29,648 nucleotides of DNA from a virus: positions 1 to 29,648 of IMG/VR virus record IMGVR_UViG_3300001041_000047; one strand, written 5' to 3'. How positions within the stretch are numbered: position 1 is the stretch's first letter; each line of letters starts with the position of its first letter. The position numbers and the translations under genes were made by a program. Positions 22,827 through 29,648 of the stretch are shown here, piece after piece. The notes beneath the pieces were generated by a model that made no database searches, was not told the origin of the DNA, and worked only from the letters and a program-made list of their open reading frames with translations.

Positions 22827-23687
22827 TTAATCTTGAATATTTATATTTTCAGAAATTGGCCAGTTTTTGATAACTGGCGCGGTGAGAGCCGCAATTTCAG
22901 TCGGAAGATAACCAGATTGTACACTGAGATAGTTTCTTAAAATTAAGAACTTGCTTATCAGTGCCTTAGCAACATCATTGATTTGAGGCGATTCGTATTT
23001 AGTACAAGTAAATGGAACGTCAACTTGTACGACTGGGTGTGATCCGGCCTCATAATTAAGGTGATCTTTCTTAACATTTTTTGGCATCATGTTAGAAAGT
23101 AAACATGCATATTCAATATTATCAGTCCGTCCAGTTGGGTCTGTCGTCACATAAATTGCTTCTGCTGAATGATTAGTCTGAGAATATGAGAGGCTATTGG
23201 CGGCAGTCGCCATATCCATCGCCCCATGGTAATGTGCAACACCAGTGTGGGGGTCTGAAATGCCAGTTATCCACATATCAGTATATTCTCTTACAGGAGA
23301 ACCTGCAAACTCATATAGTTTTAATGTAATTTCATTTGTTTCATCTTTGGCAGTTGTTGCAACGTCAAATGATTTCCCAGCATACCCGCCAGTAATTTGT
23401 TCAAAGTCTAAAGTAGTTCCTTGGATTCCATCGACTCCGACAAATCCATATTCAAATAAATGCTTTATTCGCTTAGTTTTTTCAGGAAGAACTAGTTGCA
23501 AGAACGGTGGCATTTTCACGAAAAATATCCTAGAGTAACCGACTTTTAATGGATCATACTGTGCTAAGCTTTTTGATGTTACATCCAATCCACCTAGAAA
23601 TAATGAATAATCTCTCATATCTTTTTCATGAGTTTTAATACCACTTTGTAACGTTCTAACGTCTGTAGTACCGTTCGGTCCTGCCAT
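22827..23687 (-). CDS. Tail tube protein
   Basis: 286 aa, ATG at 23687 after AAAGGAGTGAG. It follows the sheath gene by 28 nt on the same strand, the usual sheath-tube order of contractile tails. The sequence is beta-rich (GVDGIQGTTLDFEQITGGYA; NEITLKLYEFAGSPVREYTD; YACLLSNMMPKNVKKDHLNY), with a domain typical of jumbo-phage tubes: strand pattern, a conserved MW-ITGISDPxTG stretch, and a C-terminal VDVPFTCTKYESPQINDVAK helix. Codons are GC-richer than those of early genes, consistent with abundant product. Assignment rests on context and fold-like pattern more than on a single motif. Confidence 0.7.
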   Translation of the reverse strand: MAGPNGTTDVRTLQSGIKTHEKDMRDYSLFLGGLDVTSKSLAQYDPLKVGYSRIFFVKMPPFLQLVLPEKTKRIKHLFEYGFVGVDGIQGTTLDFEQITGGYAGKSFDVATTAKDETNEITLKLYEFAGSPVREYTDMWITGISDPHTGVAHYHGAMDMATAANSLSYSQTNHSAEAIYVTTDPTGRTDNIEYACLLSNMMPKNVKKDHLNYEAGSHPVVQVDVPFTCTKYESPQINDVAKALISKFLILRNYLSVQSGYLPTEIAALTAPVIKNWPISENINIQD

Positions 23688-23715
23688 TTTGACTCACTCC
23701 TTTACTGTTTATTTA

Positions 23716-26115
23716 CTATACTCGTTTGTTAATATCAATTTCAACAATACCACGCTTGGCCATAGTTCGGAAAATAACACTTAGATAACAGTGAATAATA
23801 CTCCTCTCTTCTTCCCAAGCACTCATATCAAAATATACTTGGGCGTCTCTACATTGCTTACCGCGGTAATTGCTAAATACTCTATCCGCAGCTTCAGTGA
23901 AGTTCTTACGATCTTCAGCTTCGGCGAACTGATATCTTTTAGAGGCTGTCATACTCTCGACGATACGTTTCATCTCAAGTAAAACATGCATATTATTTTC
24001 TTCAGATAGATCTGACCATATAAGTTGCGAAGTGCCTTGTGTACCCCGAACAAATGTATTCTCGGCGATACATTCAAAGTAGTTAACTCGGGCCACATAT
24101 AGTGCTTCTTTGATTTCAGCATCATCGGCGTCTACAATTGGTTTTAGACTACCTCGAATCCCACCAACCAGTTTACCGAACACATCACCAGCAAGAGGGA
24201 CATGTTTCCCGACGGTTTTGAAGTGTACTGGTAATTGACCGGCTAGAAAGTAGGTTGTCGTCACGGGAATACTCTTACCGGTAAATGCATCTCGAATGTA
24301 ATAATGTTGACATTCTTTAGAGAAGATTCTATCACCAAGACTACCAAAAGAGGTCGCCCAATTGATAACCGATGTGTTGGTATTATGAAGCCCAGCATCA
24401 ACAAATCCATATGCGTCATATCGTTTTAACATTAAACCAACTAATGCTCGTTTAACCTCATCAGAATAACACGCATCTAATATTAACTCAGCCGGGGTTT
24501 GTCTTTTACTAAGGATTTTAGGATCTGTAGTGCCTTCGAATGCAGCGATATATGCAGCATCGATTGCAGTTTCTCTCTCAGCCAATGTAGCCACATCGTA
24601 TGTGAAAGATCCGTCGTCCCCACCACTCAACAATAGACCTTCAACGTTGTCGAGGGAGACTGAATTAACACCAGCCGTGAACTCGATGGTCGGTATTACT
24701 ACTCCAGCAGGCGTTAGACCTGTAATGACATCAAACGTTGCCATTGTGATTGTAGTAGTCGGATCGACTGATGTTTTGTATAGTGTTAGTAGATCATTGA
24801 ACGACGTCTCGCAGACATACATCCCCATTTTAGTACTACCAGTGTCTGGATCACTTATAACATCATTCATGAACAGAGATGTCACAGCGCTATCAACTGC
24901 ATCGGGGAAGAATGATCCTGAGAAAATTTCTTTTCGGTGAATTCCGCCAACACTGTCAAGAACTTCAATCCTAAAATTTTTATAACCATTATCTTTGTCC
25001 ATTTGTAAGTCAGAGCTTAAGCGAATTCGTAGATCGTTACCATACAATCCTCGGCCTAAAACATATGTGCCGAATAATGGATAAGTTTTAAATCCATCAC
25101 TATCGGCCACTGTAGTTGCCATTGCATCCACAAGGGTAGAGAAGTCGGTTTTATCAGCGAAATCTGGAATAAAGACGGACTCATGTTTAATCACCAATTG
25201 AGTATTCGCAGGGATTACTGGTGCGGTATCCACTGTTAATTCAGCAAAAACGACTTCAGTGGCATCTTTGTACGCGGATAACTTAAAGGTATACCCGGTA
25301 TCAGGAGTCAGCCCTGTCATTGTTCCAGTGAAAACTCCTGTTGAAATATCCACTGTCGTGGGCGAATATAAAGATCCAGCCGTACTCAATTTTTTATAAA
25401 GTCTGAACGCCACTCCAACTTGAGCAGTAGTTAACTTCCAATTAAATACAACACTAGTGGTTGTTATTGCTCCAGTGCTAAATGCATTTAATACATCTTC
25501 TGTAACAATATCCGAATTATATGTTATAACTGTTTTTTCACTAGGTGCTGATAAAATAACCCCATTTTTTCCAATTATATGATAAGTATGAGTACCTGTT
25601 GCAATAGTTGTTAAGTCATACGTGGTGACGACTCCGACTGATGCAATCTTGGTAACTCCTTCATATATGTCATAACCAGTTGCTCCGACCACAGCCGACC
25701 ATGTGAATGTGAATTTAGCTGCATCTAAAACTACTTTGAAATCAGTAGGTGTTAATGGGTCCACTTCCACCACCTTAGCTTTTGCCAATACTACAACATT
25801 TGCATAGGTAGCATCATCGGGCATAACCCTCATACACCACGCTTTAGCTTGAGCCGTCAAAAGGGCGGTATATGGCATATATCCAGACTGACCGAACAAT
25901 TTATAATTGGGATTACCATACTCTTCCAAATATTTGGAAGATACATCAAAAGGCAACAACACTCCATCTCGTCCTTTAGACGAAGTTAGTGCACAAATAA
26001 ATCTTACACCATCTTGAGGTGGACTAACTACTTCTTCAAAAACGGTATTATCGTTAATGAAAGTTTCAGTATGGGGATGTAAATATGATGGTACGATTTG
26101 TCCTGTTATCGGCAT
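23716..26115 (-). CDS. Tail sheath protein with inserted fibronectin-III-like domains
   Basis: 799 aa, ATG at 26115 after AAGGAGGTTGAG. The N-terminus (EEVVSPPQDGVRFICALTSS; YGNPNYKLFGQSGYMPYTAL) and the C-terminus (NYFECIAENTFVRGTQGTSQ; AADRVFSNYRGKQCRDAQVY) follow the sheath family. The C-terminal strand-swap arm is typical. Residues ~118-200 and ~208-298 look like two FN3-type domains (FTWSAVVGATGYDIYEG; LTPDTGYTFKLSAYKD) inserted after the first sheath domain, which would project from the tail surface. The sheath contracts around the tube to drive DNA injection. GC-rich codons suggest high expression. Confidence 0.85.
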   Translation of the reverse strand: MPITGQIVPSYLHPHTETFINDNTVFEEVVSPPQDGVRFICALTSSKGRDGVLLPFDVSSKYLEEYGNPNYKLFGQSGYMPYTALLTAQAKAWCMRVMPDDATYANVVVLAKAKVVEVDPLTPTDFKVVLDAAKFTFTWSAVVGATGYDIYEGVTKIASVGVVTTYDLTTIATGTHTYHIIGKNGVILSAPSEKTVITYNSDIVTEDVLNAFSTGAITTTSVVFNWKLTTAQVGVAFRLYKKLSTAGSLYSPTTVDISTGVFTGTMTGLTPDTGYTFKLSAYKDATEVVFAELTVDTAPVIPANTQLVIKHESVFIPDFADKTDFSTLVDAMATTVADSDGFKTYPLFGTYVLGRGLYGNDLRIRLSSDLQMDKDNGYKNFRIEVLDSVGGIHRKEIFSGSFFPDAVDSAVTSLFMNDVISDPDTGSTKMGMYVCETSFNDLLTLYKTSVDPTTTITMATFDVITGLTPAGVVIPTIEFTAGVNSVSLDNVEGLLLSGGDDGSFTYDVATLAERETAIDAAYIAAFEGTTDPKILSKRQTPAELILDACYSDEVKRALVGLMLKRYDAYGFVDAGLHNTNTSVINWATSFGSLGDRIFSKECQHYYIRDAFTGKSIPVTTTYFLAGQLPVHFKTVGKHVPLAGDVFGKLVGGIRGSLKPIVDADDAEIKEALYVARVNYFECIAENTFVRGTQGTSQLIWSDLSEENNMHVLLEMKRIVESMTASKRYQFAEAEDRKNFTEAADRVFSNYRGKQCRDAQVYFDMSAWEEERSIIHCYLSVIFRTMAKRGIVEIDINKRV

Positions 26116-26147
26116 AATATCTCAACCTCCTTAATTGATTTATTTTT

Positions 26148-26159
26148 TATTTAAATGTT
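26148..26159 (-). promoter_or_regulatory. AACA(N)6TW late-type promoter motif (minus)
   Basis: On the minus strand AACA TTTAAA TA; the predicted start at 26148 is 33 nt before the sheath ATG. Confidence 0.45.
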
Positions 26160-26170
26160 CTTTTATATAC

Positions 26171-26902
26171 TTACATCTTTATTATTTTTTCGATAGGAGA
26201 TTCAGTTTCTTGTTTATTATAGTTCTTTATGTTCAGAGATGTAGTAATCATAGAATCTAGATCTTCGAAAGTTAAAGCAGCGAATGTTGAGTTTCTTGCA
26301 CAAATTTCTCGTATATTCGCTGTTCTATATCCATATGGTGAAACTGCAGGATCTTTACCTATTACTTTAGCAAAAGTTTGTTCAGGTTTTTTCTTATCAC
26401 GGTAAATCTCAGCAATGATAAGTTCAAGAACAGTAGATGTTACCTCTATCTTAACCCCATTAAGACTTAGGTTCTTTTGCCAAATACTTAATATTGATCC
26501 ATATGGAATTGTTTTAGGTATCTTCCCCCTAAATAAGAAATCGATAAATAATTCAACATTAGTTGCATCTTGTGCTATATTACTAGCCATTATCTTATTA
26601 CCTTTATAAAATTTAGCTACATAATAAGACTCAACTTCACCATCATCTACAAGTTGTATATCTTTTTTTTCACTTTCTGTTGGATAGATATATATCATTG
26701 ATGGAATATTAAATGTCTCTAATTTCATAGGTGCACCTTTATTTGAAAATACTCTGGCATTAAATATCCCAAATACATTTATAGCAGACCCATAATTTTC
26801 AGCAAATTTAGACTCGAAGTAAAATGCTGGTATATAGAATTCTAAATAATCTCCAATGAAAATCATATTCACTCCGTCGTTTTTAATAACATCTTTTAAC
26901 AA
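26171..26902 (-). CDS. Unknown 243-aa protein, probably virion-associated
   Basis: TTG start at 26902 after GGGGGTGATA. Beta-rich first half (MIFIGDYLEFYIPAFYFESK; SMIYIYPTESEKKDIQLVDD) and a C-terminal helical part with YGYRTANIREICARNSTFAA. It resembles in layout the tail-completion-type proteins near sheath genes, but I recognise no motif. It lies directly upstream of the sheath on the same strand, so a tail or neck role is inferred from position. Confidence 0.65.
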   Translation of the reverse strand: MLKDVIKNDGVNMIFIGDYLEFYIPAFYFESKFAENYGSAINVFGIFNARVFSNKGAPMKLETFNIPSMIYIYPTESEKKDIQLVDDGEVESYYVAKFYKGNKIMASNIAQDATNVELFIDFLFRGKIPKTIPYGSILSIWQKNLSLNGVKIEVTSTVLELIIAEIYRDKKKPEQTFAKVIGKDPAVSPYGYRTANIREICARNSTFAALTFEDLDSMITTSLNIKNYNKQETESPIEKIIKM

Positions 26903-26929
26903 TTATATCACCCCCTATAAATTAGCAAA

Positions 26930-26974
26930 AAAAACATATGGATAAAGGCTTAGTGCCTTTATCCATATGTTTTT
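26930..26974 (-). terminator. Hairpin terminator between the 27005 and 26171 genes
   Basis: AAAAACATATGGATAAAGG / CCTTTATCCATATGTTTTT with a seven-base loop, followed by poly-T on the minus strand. Confidence 0.85.
26960..26971 (-). promoter_or_regulatory. Possible AACA(N)6TW motif inside a terminator arm (minus)
   Basis: Minus strand AACA TATGGA TA, 58 nt before the TTG at 26902. Because it is part of the hairpin arm and farther from the start than the other sites, it may be a chance match. Confidence 0.25.
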
Positions 26975-27004
26975 GTTATTAATAGGAAGTAGGTATAGTT
27001 AAAT

Positions 27005-28024
27005 TTAATCTTTATAAAATAGATCAAGAACTCTTTGAATTGATTTAATGAAAACATCTTTTGTTTCGATATTTGTAAAATTATCGGAAAAAAGGCTTTT
27101 CAAATAAACTGTAAATTGAGTTAGAAAAATACCATCAGTTAATCTAGTAGCAGAATCTGTTCTATATGCGAAATATTTAATTACTGCAAATAGAAAAAGA
27201 TTCGGGTATTGATGATATTTCTCCGGAAGATGTTTTAGTTCAAGTCCATCAAAACGAGTCAGATCAATTTTTATATTTAATTTTTTCATCGTTTTCATAT
27301 ATTTTTCATACATTCTTTCAGCATGTGATGAATAGTCACGTATCGTATTCATTGTACTGAATTTAGTATAATGATTAAATAATGTATTTAAGTGCAATGC
27401 ATCGTCAAAACTTTCTATACTACATTTAAATTTATTTTTACTCTCTTCAGTATCGGCATTATCGAAATCAGTTACAAGCTTTTGTCTGATAAATGCAGAT
27501 AAATCACCGAATTGGGTTAATAAGTTATTTAATTCAGATTCATTCTTTGCCATCTCACTCTCCATCATAACGAGACTCTCATCAATTTGAGCAACAGCAA
27601 TACTGCTTTCTTTCTTATAAATAAGAAAGTCTCGTTTAAATTCAAAAGCCCTATGATCATTCTCCATCTCAATATCTAAAACTATCGGTTCACCATTCAT
27701 TGTATATATTAGGTCAATATCATAGGGTGTTAATAATTTAATTTGTTTTACTGTTAATCTTGATATGGCTCGATCAAGATGATCCGACATCTCATCATTG
27801 TTAAGGACATTAACCTGTTTACCGATAATTTCCTCCCGCATGTCTCTCATATCATCAACATGTTGTTTCATGCCTAATAAATGAAAGGCACTAGTTGTAT
27901 CAATAATAGGGGTTGGCACTTCCATAGATGGACTCGCTGGAGTATATAATGTTTCAATTTCACCATCGGTCATTATGTCACGTACAAAACTACCCTCATC
28001 TATTAAATTAATCAATTCACCCAT
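27005..28024 (-). CDS. Unknown 339-aa helical protein, probably structural
   Basis: ATG at 28024 after GAGAGGGG. The product is mostly helical, with a coiled coil around residues 140-175 (DESLVMMESEMAKNESELNN) and later KMYEKYMKTMKKL-type segments. A Pro/Thr stretch (YTPASPSMEVPTPIIDTT) at ~27-44 looks like a linker. No family is recognised. Its place between terminase and sheath suggests a head-tail or scaffold role, which is inference only. Confidence 0.65.
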   Translation of the reverse strand: MGELINLIDEGSFVRDIMTDGEIETLYTPASPSMEVPTPIIDTTSAFHLLGMKQHVDDMRDMREEIIGKQVNVLNNDEMSDHLDRAISRLTVKQIKLLTPYDIDLIYTMNGEPIVLDIEMENDHRAFEFKRDFLIYKKESSIAVAQIDESLVMMESEMAKNESELNNLLTQFGDLSAFIRQKLVTDFDNADTEESKNKFKCSIESFDDALHLNTLFNHYTKFSTMNTIRDYSSHAERMYEKYMKTMKKLNIKIDLTRFDGLELKHLPEKYHQYPNLFLFAVIKYFAYRTDSATRLTDGIFLTQFTVYLKSLFSDNFTNIETKDVFIKSIQRVLDLFYKD

Positions 28025-28084
28025 TTAATTAATCCCCTCTCTTATCCCCACACTACTTTAATTGATTGTAATACATATTAGATT

Positions 28085-28837
28085 CTATAAACCTTTTTTT
28101 ATAAACTTTAGCTTAATATCAGTTTGAATCTCATCCATAACATCATCATATTCATTAACTAACAAATTAAAATATGCTGTAACAAAATTACCTGTCATAA
28201 TACCATTTGTAATTAATTGTTTAATTATACTACCTTCATAGCATTCATCATCTGTAACATATTCCATAAAGTCTAGTGCATCAATATCCAAATTAATTAT
28301 ATGCTTTATTATACTTGGTAAATTTGATAATATAATGACATCATCTTTATTCTTAACTTGTTTCCGTAATGATATTGACGTCACATCTTTCTTTTTAGGA
28401 ACTTTATCCATCCTCTCTACTAGAATCTTCTTATTTCTAGTAATATAGGTATAGATGTATTTACTAATATTTTTTTTATAACGTAATATCATAAAGTTAT
28501 ATAGTGCTTCTCCTACCGATATTACAAAATTATCAGATTCTTCTGAAGTATCTATATCTAAACCAAATTTATTATCTATTTCATTAATAACGAAATCAAA
28601 AAAGCTTCGTAATGCTGAATTGATATTAATTATAACCTCCATATTAATATCTTGATATTGGTATTTAACGACATCACATTTTTCTGTAATTGTATTAACA
28701 TAGTTAATATTAGTTGATAATGGGTCATTAATCTGATCCCTTATATTTTCTTTCATCAAATCAAATGGTAGATCGGTTAATAAATTATCTATAACCAAAT
28801 CACTACTTACTTCAAAATTTTCATTATCATAAAACAT
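28085..28837 (-). CDS. Unknown 250-aa protein
   Basis: ATG at 28837 after AGGAGG. Helical and Asn/Asp/Ile-rich: DNLLTDLPFDLMKENIRDQI near the start, KNISKYIYTYITRNKKILVE in the middle, basic C-terminus LKFIKKGL. No family is recognised. It is separated by 60 nt from the next gene without an obvious terminator, so 28085 and 27005 probably share a transcript starting near 28871. Confidence 0.65.
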   Translation of the reverse strand: MFYDNENFEVSSDLVIDNLLTDLPFDLMKENIRDQINDPLSTNINYVNTITEKCDVVKYQYQDINMEVIININSALRSFFDFVINEIDNKFGLDIDTSEESDNFVISVGEALYNFMILRYKKNISKYIYTYITRNKKILVERMDKVPKKKDVTSISLRKQVKNKDDVIILSNLPSIIKHIINLDIDALDFMEYVTDDECYEGSIIKQLITNGIMTGNFVTAYFNLLVNEYDDVMDEIQTDIKLKFIKKGL

Positions 28838-28870
28838 TGCATATTCCTCCTATTTTTAAACATTTCTACT

Positions 28871-28882
28871 TATGAATTTGTT
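28871..28882 (-). promoter_or_regulatory. AACA(N)6TW late-type promoter motif (minus)
   Basis: Minus strand AACA AATTCA TA; the predicted start at 28871 is 34 nt before the ATG at 28837. It sits at the foot of the palindrome that ends the terminase gene. Confidence 0.45.
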
Positions 28883-28884
28883 AT

Positions 28885-28946
28885 ATTCATAATTAAAAGA
28901 TATATAAGTAAGTTTAAACTTACTTATATATCTTTTAATTATGAAT
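28885..28946. terminator. 62-bp perfect loopless palindrome at the terminase stop
   Basis: Arms of 31 bp meet at AAGTTT|AAACTT with no spacer and no mismatch. The minus-strand terminase stop (28939-28941) lies inside the arm. In RNA it forms a very long hairpin and probably acts as the terminator, although there is no T-run immediately after it. Confidence 0.65.
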
Positions 28947-29422
28947 TGAGTTCATCGAAGAAATCCAATGGTATACCTGTTTCTGATGACATATCATCAT
29001 CAAAATTTTCAACATAATTTTTTGGTGGAATTAACATATCACTATGCTTCATTTCCCTACGAGCTTTTTGGATTTCTTCAATTAATTTTATATTATAATC
29101 GTCTTGAGTTTTAACACCAACATCTTTAAAATATCCCTTGCTATCATCCGAGAGTTCTTCATATAGTTCATCATATGTTAACCCTTTATTACGTTTTTCT
29201 TCGTCGGGTATATCTCCCCTGACAAAACCGAATCTATGAAGATTATTTCCATGATAGAATACATATAGAACTATTAGATATGACATTATTGAATCGTCAT
29301 GAAAAGAAGTCCCTGCAGCTATTTTACCAGTTTTAGTTTTAACTAGTCGTAATAGATCATCAATAATATTACAGGTAACAAATTTATCTTTAAATTCATT
29401 CACATGTCGTTCAAGTAAACTC
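28939..29422 (-). CDS. Terminase large subunit, C-terminal exon
   Basis: The frame is open from the IStron end (G29423) through DRSLLERHVNEF to TAA at 28939. A GTG at 29403 lies within it but is not the true start. KTGKIAAGTSFHDDSIMSYL matches the last motif of the terminase nuclease domain (an RNase H fold with the acidic HDD that binds metal) and is followed by a hydrophobic helix (LYVFYHGN). The rest is a charged C-terminal tail ending FDELNS. The ATPase domain would lie upstream of the IStron, outside the window. The subunit packages DNA through the portal encoded at 19017. Confidence 0.75.
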
Positions 29423-29648
29423 CTGTCGTGTTAGTAGTATTCGTTAGATACCACGATAACTTAACCGTTTAGGTTCTTTGAACCGTCCGACCAACGGCGA
29501 AATCTTTATTTACGTTAGTTAATAAAGATAGTTTAAATGTATTATAAATATTAATAGCCGCATTGTTATCTCTATCATCTATATGTCCACATTGTGGGCA
29601 ATTAAAGACTCTTTGAGATAACTTCATTTTAGTTTTAACTTTATGATT
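29423..29648 (-). mobile_element. 3' part of a second IStron, inverted copy of the left edge
   Basis: Read on the minus strand it starts at the same base as position 1 of the window and matches 1-226 except for six positions. The terminal stem (GTGGTAT / ATACTAC) keeps pairing with changed bases. It inserts in the terminase gene, ending after CACGACAG. Confidence 0.75.
29469..29648 (-). CDS. tnpB: TnpB-family RNA-guided nuclease, C-terminal fragment (second copy)
   Basis: 59 residues with the same zinc-finger and RuvC-III segment CPQCGHIDDRDNNAAINI. It differs from the left copy by one residue (Leu for Arg after YNTFK) and one silent change. The stop is at 29469-29471. Upstream domains are outside the window. 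Confidence 0.85.
   Translation of the reverse strand, partial: NHKVKTKMKLSQRVFNCPQCGHIDDRDNNAAINIYNTFKLSLLTNVNKDFAVGRTVQRT

Noticed and set aside
29403-29469. A terminase gene starting at GTG 29403
   Set aside because: The frame continues upstream to the IStron junction, and the domain present is only the end of a terminase.

Overview
This window reads as one contig from a very AT-rich jumbo bacteriophage of a Firmicutes-type host. Shine-Dalgarno sequences are strong, and ATG, GTG and TTG starts all occur. It carries part of a phage-encoded multisubunit RNA polymerase (beta-like), a family B DNA polymerase, an NAD+-dependent DNA ligase end, an SbcC/Rad50-type ATPase, and a contractile-tail and packaging set: portal, sheath, tube and terminase. 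This combination, together with promoter-like AACA(N)6TW sites, resembles the phiKZ/PBS1/AR9 lineage. That affiliation is an inference from family knowledge and was not searched.

The dominant feature is splicing. I find 12 complete group I introns (IA2-like, with td/SPO1-type core strings) plus the 3' ends of two more that carry TnpB (IStrons). RNAP beta has six introns and seven exons (1169-5389). The DNA polymerase has four introns and five exons (14633-18243). The portal has two introns and three exons (19017-22777). The ligase (left edge) and terminase (right edge) are each split by an IStron. I placed splice sites by three criteria: P1 pairing of the 5' exon with an internal guide, a terminal G lying 4-7 nt after a conserved (G/T)AAC-like string, and reading phase. 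All three agree at every junction and restore recognised motifs: exo II WNMSFDVPYM and motif A VDMDMGAFYPNM in the polymerase, HPSYLARVDINVCGNSDPGTSGIITPF (split here over several exons) in RNAP, and NEADYAKTLVMANAKF in the portal. Two exons are only 6 and 12 nt long.

Layout: 1-226, end of an IStron/TnpB. 227-595, ligase C-terminus. 671-1036, a GC-richer unknown gene. 1169-5389, RNAP beta N-terminal part. 5514-10238, a run of small accessory genes, some behind a repeated TATATTAT-type promoter. 10335-13001, SbcC-like ATPase. 13042-13119 (minus), a 25-aa gene. 13246-14484 (minus), a charged coiled-coil protein. 14633-18243, the N-terminal half of DNA polymerase B, followed by a possible sliding clamp. 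19017-22777, portal. 22827-29422 (minus), tube, sheath, three unknown, probably structural proteins, and the terminase large subunit C-terminus. 29423-29648 (minus), a second IStron end that is a near-identical inverted copy of the left edge.

The genes form a replication/recombination/transcription set and a virion set. The RNAP part is probably a subunit of the enzyme that reads the AACA(N)6TW sites found in front of the SbcC, polymerase, portal, sheath and other genes. Both contig ends stop at the same base inside the TnpB repeat, so the contig is probably truncated by assembly at a repeat rather than by biology.
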